Assembly (NCBI GenBank): GCA_964236445.1
Contig: CAXSDR010000011.1
Location: 1-51,455 of the forward strand
Reading direction: 5' to 3'
Source: CAXSDR01 sp964236445
GTDB taxonomy: Bacteria; Actinomycetota; Actinomycetes; Motilibacterales; Motilibacteraceae
DNA length: 51,455 nucleotides
How positions within the stretch are numbered: the stretch's first letter is position 1; every line of letters begins with the position of its first letter. This document shows positions 1-7,986 of the stretch, one piece after another. The notes beneath the pieces are model-generated. The model saw only the letters and a program-made list of their open reading frames with translations. It searched no databases and was not told where the DNA came from. A program made the translations under genes and the position numbers.

Positions 1-72
1 CCGTCGGCGTGGCAGTCACCGTCGGCGTGGCAGTCACCGTCGGCGTGGCAGTCACCGTCGGCGTGGCCGTCA
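1..72. repeat. 18-bp tandem repeat coding a Thr/Pro linker
   Basis: Three identical 18-bp units (1-18, 19-36, 37-54) are followed by a fourth with one substitution (55-72). On the minus strand each unit codes six residues of a Thr-Pro-Thr-Val-Thr-Ala linker in the GH30 gene that runs off the window. The unit is a multiple of three, so copy-number change would alter linker length without breaking the frame. Confidence 0.9.
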
Positions 73-2029
73 CGGTCGGGGAAACCGAGGGCGTCGGGGT
101 GGTGCTCCCGGTCGAACCGCTGACCTGCATGTCCCACAACGAGTAGCCGAAGGCCGTGGCCCGTGCAGTGCCGTACATCCGCACGTACCGACCCGTTGCG
201 CTCACGTCCACGCTGTCTGTCCCGCCGTCACCGTTCGTGGTGCTGTAGGCGTCGGTCCAGTTGGTGCCGTCGGCCGAGACCTGGATCTGGTAGGCCTTGG
301 CGTAGGCAGCCTCCCAGTTGAGCGTCACGTGGCTGATGGCGTAGCTCTTGCCCAGGTCCACCTGCAACCACTGCGGGTCGCTGAAAGCGCTCGCCCAGCG
401 TGTGCTCGAGTCGCCGTCGGTCGCGGCACTGGCGGGCGTGCCACTGTTCTCGACCGAGGACGCCGTCGTGGTCTTGCCCTGAGCAATGTCCGACGGAGGC
501 GTTCCGTCGTCGCTGTTCGCGCTGGGCCACAGGTAGGTGCCGACGGTCTTGGCGGGCAGTGTCGCGTTGACCTGCTGTCCGCCGACGCGCAGGTAGAACG
601 GCTGGTCGGATCCCGTCTGGTTGACGACAACCGTGACGAGCGTGCCGTCGGGGTTCTGATAGGCGACATCAGTGACGGTGCCGCTCGAACCGTAGTTGGA
701 CCCGACGCGGGTGGCACCACGAGCGATGAACTTGGAGAACTGAGAGAAGATGTAGTACTCCGGCAGCGCCCAGTAGGTGTCAGGGCTGCTCGGGCTCTGG
801 ATCAGCATGCTCGGATCAGGTGACCCGCTCCACCGCTCAGGGGCACGGTTCTGGTCGAGCATCGTGACCCAGTCCTGATACATGTTCGACCAGTTGCGGA
901 AGTACTGGATGATGCGGTCGGCGCCGGAGGTGCCCCAGACGGCGCGCTCGGTCATGGCGATGTCTTTGTCGGGGTAGTTCGCGTGCACGGTGCTCATGGC
1001 GGGCGGGTCGCCGCCGTAGTCGTGGAACGCGATTCCGTCGACGGAGCTATAGGCGTCGCTCTTGGACCCCGGCGCACCGAGCACTCCTGCTGCGTAGTCC
1101 ACGCCGTCACTGAAGTTGTGGTCGAACGCCCAGATCTTCGTGGCGCCGACGCCGTTGGCGTTGAACTCGCTGCGGATGGCGATGGAGAGACGTCGCTCCT
1201 GATCGGCAGAGAGCAACATCCCCGGGTAGTCGCCAGGTGAGAACAGCGGCTCGTTCTGCATGGTGATCGCATAGAGCGGGAGTCCCTGGCCGGCGTACGC
1301 CTGGGCCGCCTTGCGGAAGTACGTCCCCAGGACCGGGATGTTCGAGTCGGGCAGCGATCCGCCGATGAGGCTGTTGTTGGACTTCATCCACGCCGGGGGA
1401 CTCCAGACGCTTCCGAAGAGCAACAGGTTCGGGTTGATCGCCTTGGCCTCTTTGAGCACCGCGATGATGTTGCGGTCGATGTCCGGCTGGATGGAGAAGC
1501 GCGACAGCGTGGGGTCGGCATCGCCGTCGTCATAGGTATAGAAGTCACCAGAGGTGAAGTCGCTGGTGCCCAGCGCAATGCGCGCGATGTTGAACCCCGC
1601 GCCGGTGACCGGGTCGACGAGCTTGTGCAGCGCAGCCGTGCGCGCACCGGCGCTCATGCGGCTGAGGTTGTAGATCGTCGTCATCTCGAGTGACGAGCCG
1701 ACGCCCAGCATCTGCTGGTATTTCGTGGTCGTGTCGACGCTGATCGTCGTCGCGCTTCCCGAGGCGGCGGTCGTCGACAGGTCGGCTTGCTTGGCGAGCT
1801 TGTAGGCGGTGGCATCCAGGCCGGTCTGCGGGTCGGTGAACCAGTTGCCGTTGCCGGGTCCGAACCCGCTGGCGGTGGACTCCGAGCTCCAGTAGACCTG
1901 GACGGCCGTGGTTGCCGCTGTGGCGTGGTCGCTCAGCGCGATGGTCGCCGGTGCGACGACCAGTGCGGCCACGGTCGCTGCCGCGAGCAGCGGCCGGCGG
2001 CTGCGATGCAAGGATTGGGCTTGGGACAT
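1..2029 (-). CDS. Secreted GH30 glycoside hydrolase with discoidin-like domain (3' end outside window)
   Basis: Read on the minus strand from ATG at 2029, with AGGAG about 8 nt upstream, the frame stays open to the window edge (676 codons). A basic N-terminus and hydrophobic stretch with an Ala-rich end (to about residue 39) form a signal peptide. Residues about 95-505 resemble GH30: the WSPPAWMK motif (about 209-216), the likely acid/base Glu260 in QNEP, and the likely nucleophile Glu361 in MTER. Residues about 515-640 look like an F5/8 type C (discoidin) domain (ATDGDSSTRWAS, WLQVDLG), followed by a Thr/Pro repeat linker that probably leads to a further domain outside the window. It lies downstream of a second GH30 gene on the same strand. 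It probably cleaves an extracellular beta-glycan; the exact substrate cannot be read from the sequence. Confidence 0.88.
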   Translation of the reverse strand, partial: MSQAQSLHRSRRPLLAAATVAALVVAPATIALSDHATAATTAVQVYWSSESTASGFGPGNGNWFTDPQTGLDATAYKLAKQADLSTTAASGSATTISVDTTTKYQQMLGVGSSLEMTTIYNLSRMSAGARTAALHKLVDPVTGAGFNIARIALGTSDFTSGDFYTYDDGDADPTLSRFSIQPDIDRNIIAVLKEAKAINPNLLLFGSVWSPPAWMKSNNSLIGGSLPDSNIPVLGTYFRKAAQAYAGQGLPLYAITMQNEPLFSPGDYPGMLLSADQERRLSIAIRSEFNANGVGATKIWAFDHNFSDGVDYAAGVLGAPGSKSDAYSSVDGIAFHDYGGDPPAMSTVHANYPDKDIAMTERAVWGTSGADRIIQYFRNWSNMYQDWVTMLDQNRAPERWSGSPDPSMLIQSPSSPDTYWALPEYYIFSQFSKFIARGATRVGSNYGSSGTVTDVAYQNPDGTLVTVVVNQTGSDQPFYLRVGGQQVNATLPAKTVGTYLWPSANSDDGTPPSDIAQGKTTTASSVENSGTPASAATDGDSSTRWASAFSDPQWLQVDLGKSYAISHVTLNWEAAYAKAYQIQVSADGTNWTDAYSTTNGDGGTDSVDVSATGRYVRMYGTARATAFGYSLWDMQVSGSTGSTTPTPSVSPTVTATPTVTATPTVTATPTVTATPT

Positions 2030-2074
2030 GAGGAACTGCTCCTGTCGATGGATAAGCGGACCGCCGGGCCGAGC

Positions 2075-2107
2075 AGTGCCCGGCGAGCTGGAAGCTCGCC
2101 GGGCACT
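2075..2107 (-). terminator. Perfect 15-bp hairpin between the two GH30 genes
   Basis: Positions 2075-2089 and 2093-2107 are perfect reverse complements around a 3-nt loop. The hairpin lies just past the stop of the ricin-type GH30 gene (minus strand). It has no T tract, as is common for terminators in high-GC actinobacteria. Confidence 0.8.
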
Positions 2108-2128
2108 GTCAGAGGGTCTGGTCTGGAC

Positions 2129-4207
2129 TTACTTCTGGACCAGCTTGAACGACTGTGCAGGACCGCCGTGGCAGTCCCACTGCTGCAGGCCAGCGCCGTT
2201 GCTCGTAGACACGTCACGAACGTCGAGGCACTTGCCACTGTTGCGGGCGGTGAACGAGTAGTTGCCGTTGCTCAGAGCGGTGGGCTTCCACTGCTGGTTG
2301 GTGCCCGAGACGTAGCTCCAGAGGTGGACGGAGCTGCCGTTGCCGGTGGCACTCGCGCCGCCGTCGACGTCCCAGACGATGTTGGCCTGACGGCTCACGA
2401 CCTGGTAGTAACCGCCGCTGGTGGGACGGAACTGCCACTCCTGGTTGTTCTGCGCCGGGTTGCCGCAGTCCCACTGCTGCAGGTGTGCACCGTTGCCGGT
2501 GCCGAAGTCGGCGTCATCGAGGCACTTGTTGCTGTTGCTGTTGATGACCTGGTACCAGGACGCCGAGTTGATGCTGCCCACGGGAGTCGTCGTGGGGCTG
2601 GGGGTCGGGGTGGGCGTCACCGTCGTCGTGGGGCTGGGGGTCGGGGTGGGGGTCGGGGTGGAGGTGCCCGGCCACGTAGCGGTCATGAGGGCACCGCTGG
2701 GGACGGTGTAGCTCACGAACATGCCGTTGTAGGAGATCCCGAAGGTCTGCGAACCGCCACCGGTGTTGTCGATGACCGCGGCGATGGAGCCGTCCGGGTT
2801 CTGGAACGCCACGCTCTGCATGTCACCGGCGTCGGTGGACCCGATGTGGACAGCGCCTGGCTGCACGAACTTGGACAGGTGACCCAGGGTGTAGTACTCA
2901 GCGTTGTTGACAACCGTCGTGCCGTCGATCTGCAGGGCACCGGTGCACACACCCGCCGTGTTGTTGCCGCAGCCGCCGTTGACGGGGCCACCCTGGCTGT
3001 TCAGTGCGAGGTTCCAGTCGATGAGCGTCTTCGACCAGTTCTTCGTGACACCGATGGTGAGGTTCTTGGCATGCCACTTCAGCGTGTCGTTGAACACCGT
3101 CGACGGGGAGTCGTTGACGCCGTGCCAACCGGAGCACTCGGTGAAGTAGATGTCCTTGTCCGGGTGCGCGTTGTGCATCGCCGTCTGGGCACTCACGTCA
3201 CCGGCGTAGCAGTGGTAGGCCGTCCCGGCGATCCACTGTGCGGCCGTGGTGTTGAGCAGGTCGTAGGGGTAGTTCGGCTCCGGCGGGACACCCAGCGTGC
3301 CCGCGTCGGTGATGTCGTCGGGGTGCTCCGCCCAGTTGTGGTCGTAGCCCAGGATCTTGACTGAGCCGAAACCGTTGTCGCGCAGCAGCGGACCGAGCTG
3401 GTTGATGACCGCAGCCTCATGGGCGACGGGCATGTCGGTGCCGGGGTAGGCATCTGGGCTGCGGTTCTGCGGTTCGTTCTGCACGGTGAGTGCGTAGATC
3501 GGGACGCCGGCTGCCTGGTAGGCCTGCACGAACTTGAGCAGGTAGAGCGCGTAGGCGTGCTGTGTCGCCGCGTCGTTCTTCAGCTGGCCGCCGACGAGCG
3601 AGCCGTTCGTCTTCATCCACGCCGGGGGGCTCCACGGCGAACCCATGACCTTGAGCTTCGGGTTCAGCGTCAGCGCCTGACGCAGCAGCGGCAGAATCTG
3701 CGCGTCGTCGTGAGCGATGCTGAAGTGATCCATGTTCAGGTCGGTCTGACCGGACGGCATGTCGTCATAGGTGTAGTGCGGGCCGTTGACGAAGTCGGAG
3801 GCCCCGATCGGCTGACGCAGCAGGCTCATACCGATGCCCGCGCTCGGGTCGAAGATCGACTTCATCACCGAGTCACGCTGTGACTGAGGAAGGCCGTAGA
3901 GCAGCGACGCCGACGCGTCGGTCAGCGACGCGCCGAAACCATCCATCGTCTGCATGGTCTGCGTCGGGTCGATGGTGATCATCTGTCCGGGCTGGGACCC
4001 GTCCGTGCTGAACGTCTGAGCACCCACCTGCGACAGCAGCTGGGCGCGGTCGGGCGTCGTCACCCACGCAGACACCGTCGGTCCGGTGGCCGCGTGCGCA
4101 GCCATCGTCGAACCGACCACCCCGCCGGCAGCCACCACGCCGGACACGGCGATGGCCGCGACGTATCGATGAGCCAGCTTCCGTCGGCCGGGCCCACGGG
4201 GCTTCAT
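2129..4207 (-). CDS. Secreted GH30 glycoside hydrolase with C-terminal ricin-type lectin domain
   Basis: The protein has 692 residues from ATG 4207, which has AGGAG 6 nt upstream; an ATG at 4222 is in frame but has a weaker ribosome site. A twin-Arg-like basic start and a long hydrophobic segment ending AAHAA (about residue 40) suggest export. The GH30 part (about 45-510) contains WSPPAWMK, the likely acid/base Glu245 in VQNEP and the likely nucleophile Glu357 in FTECSG. A Pro/Thr/Ser linker (about 516-542), coded by an internal DNA duplication, leads to a ricin-B/CBM13-type domain (about 550-692) with QQWDC, QEWQF and QQWKP repeats. Members of this family include glucosylceramidases and beta-1,6-glucanases; the lectin part suggests binding to a polysaccharide. 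The second GH30 gene follows on the same strand, separated by a strong hairpin. Confidence 0.92.
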   Translation of the reverse strand: MKPRGPGRRKLAHRYVAAIAVSGVVAAGGVVGSTMAAHAATGPTVSAWVTTPDRAQLLSQVGAQTFSTDGSQPGQMITIDPTQTMQTMDGFGASLTDASASLLYGLPQSQRDSVMKSIFDPSAGIGMSLLRQPIGASDFVNGPHYTYDDMPSGQTDLNMDHFSIAHDDAQILPLLRQALTLNPKLKVMGSPWSPPAWMKTNGSLVGGQLKNDAATQHAYALYLLKFVQAYQAAGVPIYALTVQNEPQNRSPDAYPGTDMPVAHEAAVINQLGPLLRDNGFGSVKILGYDHNWAEHPDDITDAGTLGVPPEPNYPYDLLNTTAAQWIAGTAYHCYAGDVSAQTAMHNAHPDKDIYFTECSGWHGVNDSPSTVFNDTLKWHAKNLTIGVTKNWSKTLIDWNLALNSQGGPVNGGCGNNTAGVCTGALQIDGTTVVNNAEYYTLGHLSKFVQPGAVHIGSTDAGDMQSVAFQNPDGSIAAVIDNTGGGSQTFGISYNGMFVSYTVPSGALMTATWPGTSTPTPTPTPSPTTTVTPTPTPSPTTTPVGSINSASWYQVINSNSNKCLDDADFGTGNGAHLQQWDCGNPAQNNQEWQFRPTSGGYYQVVSRQANIVWDVDGGASATGNGSSVHLWSYVSGTNQQWKPTALSNGNYSFTARNSGKCLDVRDVSTSNGAGLQQWDCHGGPAQSFKLVQK

Positions 4208-4322
4208 CTGTATCTCCTGCATTGCTTCTCCTTGACTAGGGACATCATCGTGCGCTGGTGCCGTCGCGCGAGGCGCGTCGAGTTTCGGGCGCCCGCTTTA
4301 CGTGGGCGTTGGAACATTGGTG

Positions 4323-4350
4323 AAACGTTTGGCGTTCTTAGAGCCAAACG
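4323..4350. promoter_or_regulatory. Possible operator: palindrome AAACGTTT plus 8-bp inverted repeat
   Basis: AAACGTTT (4323-4330), preceded by TG, resembles the core of LacI-family operators that often control glycosidase genes. It overlaps a perfect 8-bp inverted repeat, CGTTTGGC (4326-4333) and GCCAAACG (4343-4350), with a 9-nt spacer. It lies 116-143 bp upstream of the lectin-type GH30 start. No regulator gene is seen nearby, so this is inference. Confidence 0.4.
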
Positions 4351-4981
4351 TGACGTGCCGGGGAGGTGCGTCGGTGAGCCACAACGAGCTGTTGTCATGC
4401 CGTCTGACCAGCGGTAGCCCGTGAGGACAGCGATTTCCTGACTGCCACTCGCGGACCGATGAACGACAAACGGGAATGTAACAACAGAAACGTCAGTGAA
4501 ACACCGATGCGGCAGGCAACCATGTTGCTTCAGGCATGTCAAGAGGTCAGCGTCGCCGCGCCACCGTGAACCTGCCCGGTGAACCCGGAGACTTGAAACT
4601 CGATAAGTCGGCGCCTAGGCTCGTGTGTGCCGGGCACCGTCGGCACCGTCGGTCTCGCTGTGACACGGGTCGCCGCTGCGTCAGCAAGCTGCCGGTCCGC
4701 GGCTGGCAGGGCCGGTCCGCCCACGGCTGGACATACGCTCTCGACCGACCTCGTGCTGGTGACAGCGCGACCACCGCAACCTGACCTCGACAACATGCAC
4801 CCGGGACTGCACGTCGGGGTAGGAGCCAGGCAGACCTGCGAGGGCATCGGCTGCGAGGACGAGGGGAAGGAGAATGGCTCTGCCTTCCAGGACAGGTCGC
4901 ACCTGCAAAGGATCGCGGAACCGCAGTAGCTGCGCCCGCGCTGCCTACCGCGCGTAGGCGTACGGCAGAGGGTCGCCACAG

Positions 4982-5030
4982 CGCACACCCCGAGGACCCT
5001 CATCCGTGGGACGAGGGACCTCGATGTGCG
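4982..5030. other. Long imperfect hairpin of unknown role
   Basis: CGCACA (4982-4987) pairs with TGTGCG (5025-5030). Inside it, 4991-5001 pairs with 5013-5023 over 11 positions with a single A/A mismatch, leaving an 11-nt loop. It stands alone, about 300 bp upstream of the ATP-grasp gene and 775 bp from the nearest gene on the other side. It could be a terminator, a leader-RNA element or a dispersed repeat. Confidence 0.5.
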
Positions 5031-5331
5031 GGTAAGTAGTCCGCGAACACCTGCCGGTCGCGGCCGCACAGAGACCAGCACGCTGCCGGCGTCACTGACA
5101 GCCACGATCAGCCGGGGCATCCGGGGGCGCCTGCGGCACGTGCCACCGCGGAGCAGGCTGCGAGCGGCATCGAGGAGCGCTGTCGACTGCTCACTCGTGA
5201 TCACCAGTGCACCGTGGGCGCCCCGCGTGACGGACCGGCGCCGCGCAGCGCGGGCGTTCTGCCATGCTTGGGGTTCCGCGCTGACACAGGGTCGTGCTAC
5301 GCGCCATCGGCGTCTAGCACGAGGAATACCC

Positions 5332-6495
5332 TTGGCTCTCAACATCTGGTTCAACCGCACATATGCCACCACCTACTGGGTGATGGCGATGCTGCGAGAC
5401 AACCCCGGCCATGTGCCCGTACGCCTGTTCGTCACCCATGGCGACCTCTGCTCCCCCGTCGTCGCGGCTGCTGACGTGGTCGAGGTCGAGCCTGCGATCA
5501 CAGGCGACGACTACGTCGACTGGGCGCTCCAGTTCTGTCTGCGGCACTCGATAGACGTCTTCGTGCCACGTCTGGCCATGAGCGACATCTCGCGCCGGCT
5601 GAGCGACTTCGCCGCCATCGGGGTGGCCGTGCTCTGCTGCCCTCACGATGCGGTGATCGTCCTGGGGGACAAGGACGCCACCTACCGATCCGCCCGTGCC
5701 CGGGGTGTGGCTGTCCCGCCGTGGCGCGTGGCGTGCTCTGCCGACGAGTTCACTACGGCGTTCGACGAGCTGCGGGCCGAGCTCGAACCCAGCGAGCGGA
5801 TCTGCCTGAAGCCCACCGTCGGCGTCGGGGGTGAGGGTTTCCGCATCCTCGACGACACCGCGATGTCGCTCGACGACCTGCTCACGGCACCCTCGCACCG
5901 GACGTCGGTGTCCTCGGTCGTGGCGGCCATGCGCGCGGCGCAGGCCAAGGGCCGCGCCGTGCCGACGTTCATGCTCCTGCCCTACCTCGACGCGCCGGAA
6001 GTGAGCGTCGACTGCCTGGCGTTCAACGGTCAGCTCCTCGCCGCGGTCCCGCGCAGCAAGCACGCGCGCCGGTCCTGCATCCTCAACGAGCCCGCCGCCG
6101 TCGCCGTCGCGCAGCGCGAGGTGACCGCCCACCGGCTGTCCTACCTCACGAACACCCAGCTCCGGAGCTGGCGCGGTGAGCTTGTCCTGCTGGAGACCAA
6201 CACCCGCATGTCCGGCGGGCTCTACCAGACTGCACTGACCGGCGCCAACCTCGCGTGGGCGGCCGTGCAGCTCGCCCTCGGCCATGACGTGTCGCTGCCG
6301 CCCATCGCGCTGGGTGCTGAGTTCACGCAGGTGCTCTCGCTCGTGGGCCTCGCGCCCGCCGTTCCCGACCGCAGCCGGGCACCTTCCGCGACGAGGTTCA
6401 GCAGCTCCGAGCTCTCGCCTGCACCGAGCTCGGCCGGCAACCTGAGCCCGACCGGCGTCGAGCGTCGGCTGTCACGAGGCAGGATGGGTGCATGA
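5332..6495 (+). CDS. ATP-grasp family ligase (first gene of three-gene operon)
   Basis: The chosen start is TTG 5332, which has GAGGA about 7 nt upstream and begins exactly where protein-like sequence starts; an upstream GTG (5026) would add an Arg-rich, non-conserved tail. The protein has 387 residues. An N-terminal pre-ATP-grasp fold (about 1-105) is followed by LGDKDATYRSA (a typical ATP-grasp entry), the glycine-rich loop GVGGEGF, and the metal-binding ETNTRMSGG with the Glu-x-Asn pair. Such enzymes join a carboxylate to an amine or thiol through an acyl-phosphate, as in carbamoyl-phosphate-synthase-like and ATPgrasp_Ter proteins. Its stop overlaps the next gene's ATG by 4 nt (ATGA), so the two are translationally coupled. 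The substrate is unknown; the partner gene suggests an amino-acid-containing product. Confidence 0.82.
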   Translation: MALNIWFNRTYATTYWVMAMLRDNPGHVPVRLFVTHGDLCSPVVAAADVVEVEPAITGDDYVDWALQFCLRHSIDVFVPRLAMSDISRRLSDFAAIGVAVLCCPHDAVIVLGDKDATYRSARARGVAVPPWRVACSADEFTTAFDELRAELEPSERICLKPTVGVGGEGFRILDDTAMSLDDLLTAPSHRTSVSSVVAAMRAAQAKGRAVPTFMLLPYLDAPEVSVDCLAFNGQLLAAVPRSKHARRSCILNEPAAVAVAQREVTAHRLSYLTNTQLRSWRGELVLLETNTRMSGGLYQTALTGANLAWAAVQLALGHDVSLPPIALGAEFTQVLSLVGLAPAVPDRSRAPSATRFSSSELSPAPSSAGNLSPTGVERRLSRGRMGA

Positions 6496-7622
6496 GCCAG
6501 TCGACCGACCCGACACGCGTCGACACAGCGCGAGTGCGCCTTGGCAACACGGCCGTCCCCGTCGTCGGGCCTGCTCGCAGCTATGTCTGCGGCATCACGC
6601 CCTATGACGTCACGCACCTCGGTCATGCCGCCACGTTCGTCTGGGCAGACGCTGCCGCCTCGGTCCTGCGCCTCAGCGGCGTCGATGTCGTCACCTGCCG
6701 CAACGTCACCGACGTCGACGACGTCCTGACCCGCGCCGCGGCCGAGCACGGACGCTATGTCGACGAGTTCGCCCTCAGTCAGGAGTTCCTGTTCGAGCGT
6801 GACATGGCGGCCCTGCGCGTACGCCGCCCGACGCACGAGCCGCGGGCCCGCTCGCACATCGGCAGCGTGGTGCGCCTCGCCGCGGCACTGCTGGTCAACG
6901 ACGCAGCCTACGAGCGGGACGGCGCGGTCTTCTTTCGCGGCGGTTCGGTGCCGGCGCGCGTCGGCATCGAGGCCGAGGAGGCCCTGCGGCTCTCGGCGGA
7001 ATATGGCGACGAGCCCGACGACGACCGCCGCGAGAGCCCGTTCGACGTCGTCGTGTGGCAGCCCTCCGGGCTCGACGAGCCGGGCTGGCCGAGCCCCTGG
7101 GGCCGGGGGCGCCCCGGCTGGCACGCCGAGTGCGCCGCCATGGCGGTGTCGGTGCTCGGCGGTGTCGTGGACATGCTCGCCGGTGGGGCCGACCTCGCCT
7201 ATCCGCACCACGCCTACCAGTGCGCCATGGTCGAAGCGGCCACCGGCGCCGTGCCGTTCGCGCGCAGCATGCTGCAGGTCGGCACCGTTCACATCAACGG
7301 CGCCAAGATGGCCAAGTCCACGGGCAATCTCGTGCTCGTCTCCGACGTGCTCGCCTCGGCTTCCCCCGCTGCCGTACGCCTGCTGCTGCTCGACCGCCGG
7401 TGGGGCGAGTCGTGGGACTACTCCACCGAAGCGCTCGCAGCCGCTGGATCTCGCCTCGACCGGCTCTATGCGGCCGCTGGACGACCCGGCTCGGGTGCCG
7501 GTGCCGACGCGGTCACCGATGCGCTGTTCGACGACCTGGACGTGCCACGTGCCTTGGCTATCGCCGAGGAGTCGGGCGGCGAGGGAGCACGCCTGGTGCT
7601 GCGCGTGCTGGCGGTGGAGTGA
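6492..7622 (+). CDS. MshC/CysS-like cysteine (amino acid) ligase
   Basis: This 376-residue class I synthetase-like protein matches the catalytic half of cysteinyl-tRNA synthetase and MshC, the mycothiol cysteine ligase. Visible are CGITPYD with Cys33, the HIGH-type HLGH (42-45), Cys214 in HAEC, His239/His240 and the KMSKS-type KMAKS (272-276). No anticodon-binding domain follows, so it probably acylates a small amine rather than tRNA. It is shorter than typical MshC (about 410 residues). It also has Ala after the double His, where MshC and CysS carry Glu (HHE). No other mycothiol genes are near. It is coupled to the ATP-grasp gene (ATGA overlap) and to a 49-codon gene (TGATG). It could be a divergent MshC or a paralogue that activates cysteine, or another amino acid, for a different product. 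Confidence 0.8.
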   Translation: MSQSTDPTRVDTARVRLGNTAVPVVGPARSYVCGITPYDVTHLGHAATFVWADAAASVLRLSGVDVVTCRNVTDVDDVLTRAAAEHGRYVDEFALSQEFLFERDMAALRVRRPTHEPRARSHIGSVVRLAAALLVNDAAYERDGAVFFRGGSVPARVGIEAEEALRLSAEYGDEPDDDRRESPFDVVVWQPSGLDEPGWPSPWGRGRPGWHAECAAMAVSVLGGVVDMLAGGADLAYPHHAYQCAMVEAATGAVPFARSMLQVGTVHINGAKMAKSTGNLVLVSDVLASASPAAVRLLLLDRRWGESWDYSTEALAAAGSRLDRLYAAAGRPGSGAGADAVTDALFDDLDVPRALAIAEESGGEGARLVLRVLAVE

Positions 7623-7771
7623 TGGCCACCCCCGAGCAGCAGCCGAGCTGGCTCCGCCGCGTGCTGATGAAGGTCTTCGGCCCGGCCGACCTCGGCGAGG
7701 AGCACCAGCACAACCCGCTCATCGGTACGAAGTACGACCCGGCGAGCAAGCGCCGGAAGCGCCGCTACTGA
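7622..7771 (+). CDS. 49-residue basic small protein coupled to the ligase genes
   Basis: The ATG at 7622 shares its A with the stop of the MshC-like gene (TGATG), a strong sign of translational coupling. The peptide begins MATPEQQPSWLRRVLMKVFG, which could form a short amphipathic helix. It continues with GPADLGEEHQHNPLIG and ends KYDPASKRRKRRY, a strongly basic tail with a terminal Tyr. I do not recognise the family. It has no Cys and no signal peptide. Its position as the last gene of an ATP-grasp/aminoacyl-ligase operon makes it a possible carrier or substrate peptide, but it could equally be an unrelated conserved small protein. Confidence 0.68.
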   Translation: MATPEQQPSWLRRVLMKVFGPADLGEEHQHNPLIGTKYDPASKRRKRRY

Positions 7772-7986
7772 TGCCGTCGGACCACCGACCGATCGAGGCT
7801 GACCTGGTCGAGACAACCGGAATGTCAGTTCAGGAATCGCAATGCAGGAACCAGACAGCGGTGATGGCGAGCAGCACGCGTCGGTCGTCGAGGAAGTTCC
7901 TCGGGTTGCGCTGATCTGCAGGGCCTCCACACGATCTCCACGCGACGGGCACGCCGTCTCGACAGGGCAGCCCTACAGTCACCAGC

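Larger units (their letters stand above)
4208..5331. other. Long non-coding interval
   Basis: I see no convincing gene here. Open frames on both strands are Arg- and Cys-rich without recognisable motifs. The interval holds an inverted repeat near the GH30 promoter (4323-4350) and a long imperfect hairpin (4982-5030), both listed separately. The upstream part of the open frame leading into the ATP-grasp gene (5026-5331) also lacks protein-like composition. Confidence 0.6.

Noticed and set aside
1787..3364. Plus-strand open frame of 525 codons
   Set aside because: It is antisense to the two GH30 genes, with Val/Arg/Gly-rich random-looking composition. Similar long shadow frames occur opposite aroA, kgd and the sensor kinase.
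4472..4498. Second SigR-like promoter, GGGAAT-N18-GTG
   Set aside because: The -10 element deviates (GTG for GTT) and no gene follows on the plus strand.
5026..5331. N-terminal extension of the ATP-grasp gene from an upstream GTG
   Set aside because: The 102 added residues are Arg-rich and unlike the family; TTG 5332 has GAGGA in the right place.
4539..5372. Long minus-strand open frame (277 codons) before the ATP-grasp gene
   Set aside because: Arg/Cys/Ser-rich composition, no family motif, no ribosome site, and it overlaps the start of the well-supported ATP-grasp gene.
7772..7986. Possible transposase remnant and a GAGGAA/TTCCTC inverted repeat before the response regulator
   Set aside because: The short peptide-like stretches match no transposase I can name, and the inverted repeat is only 6 bp.
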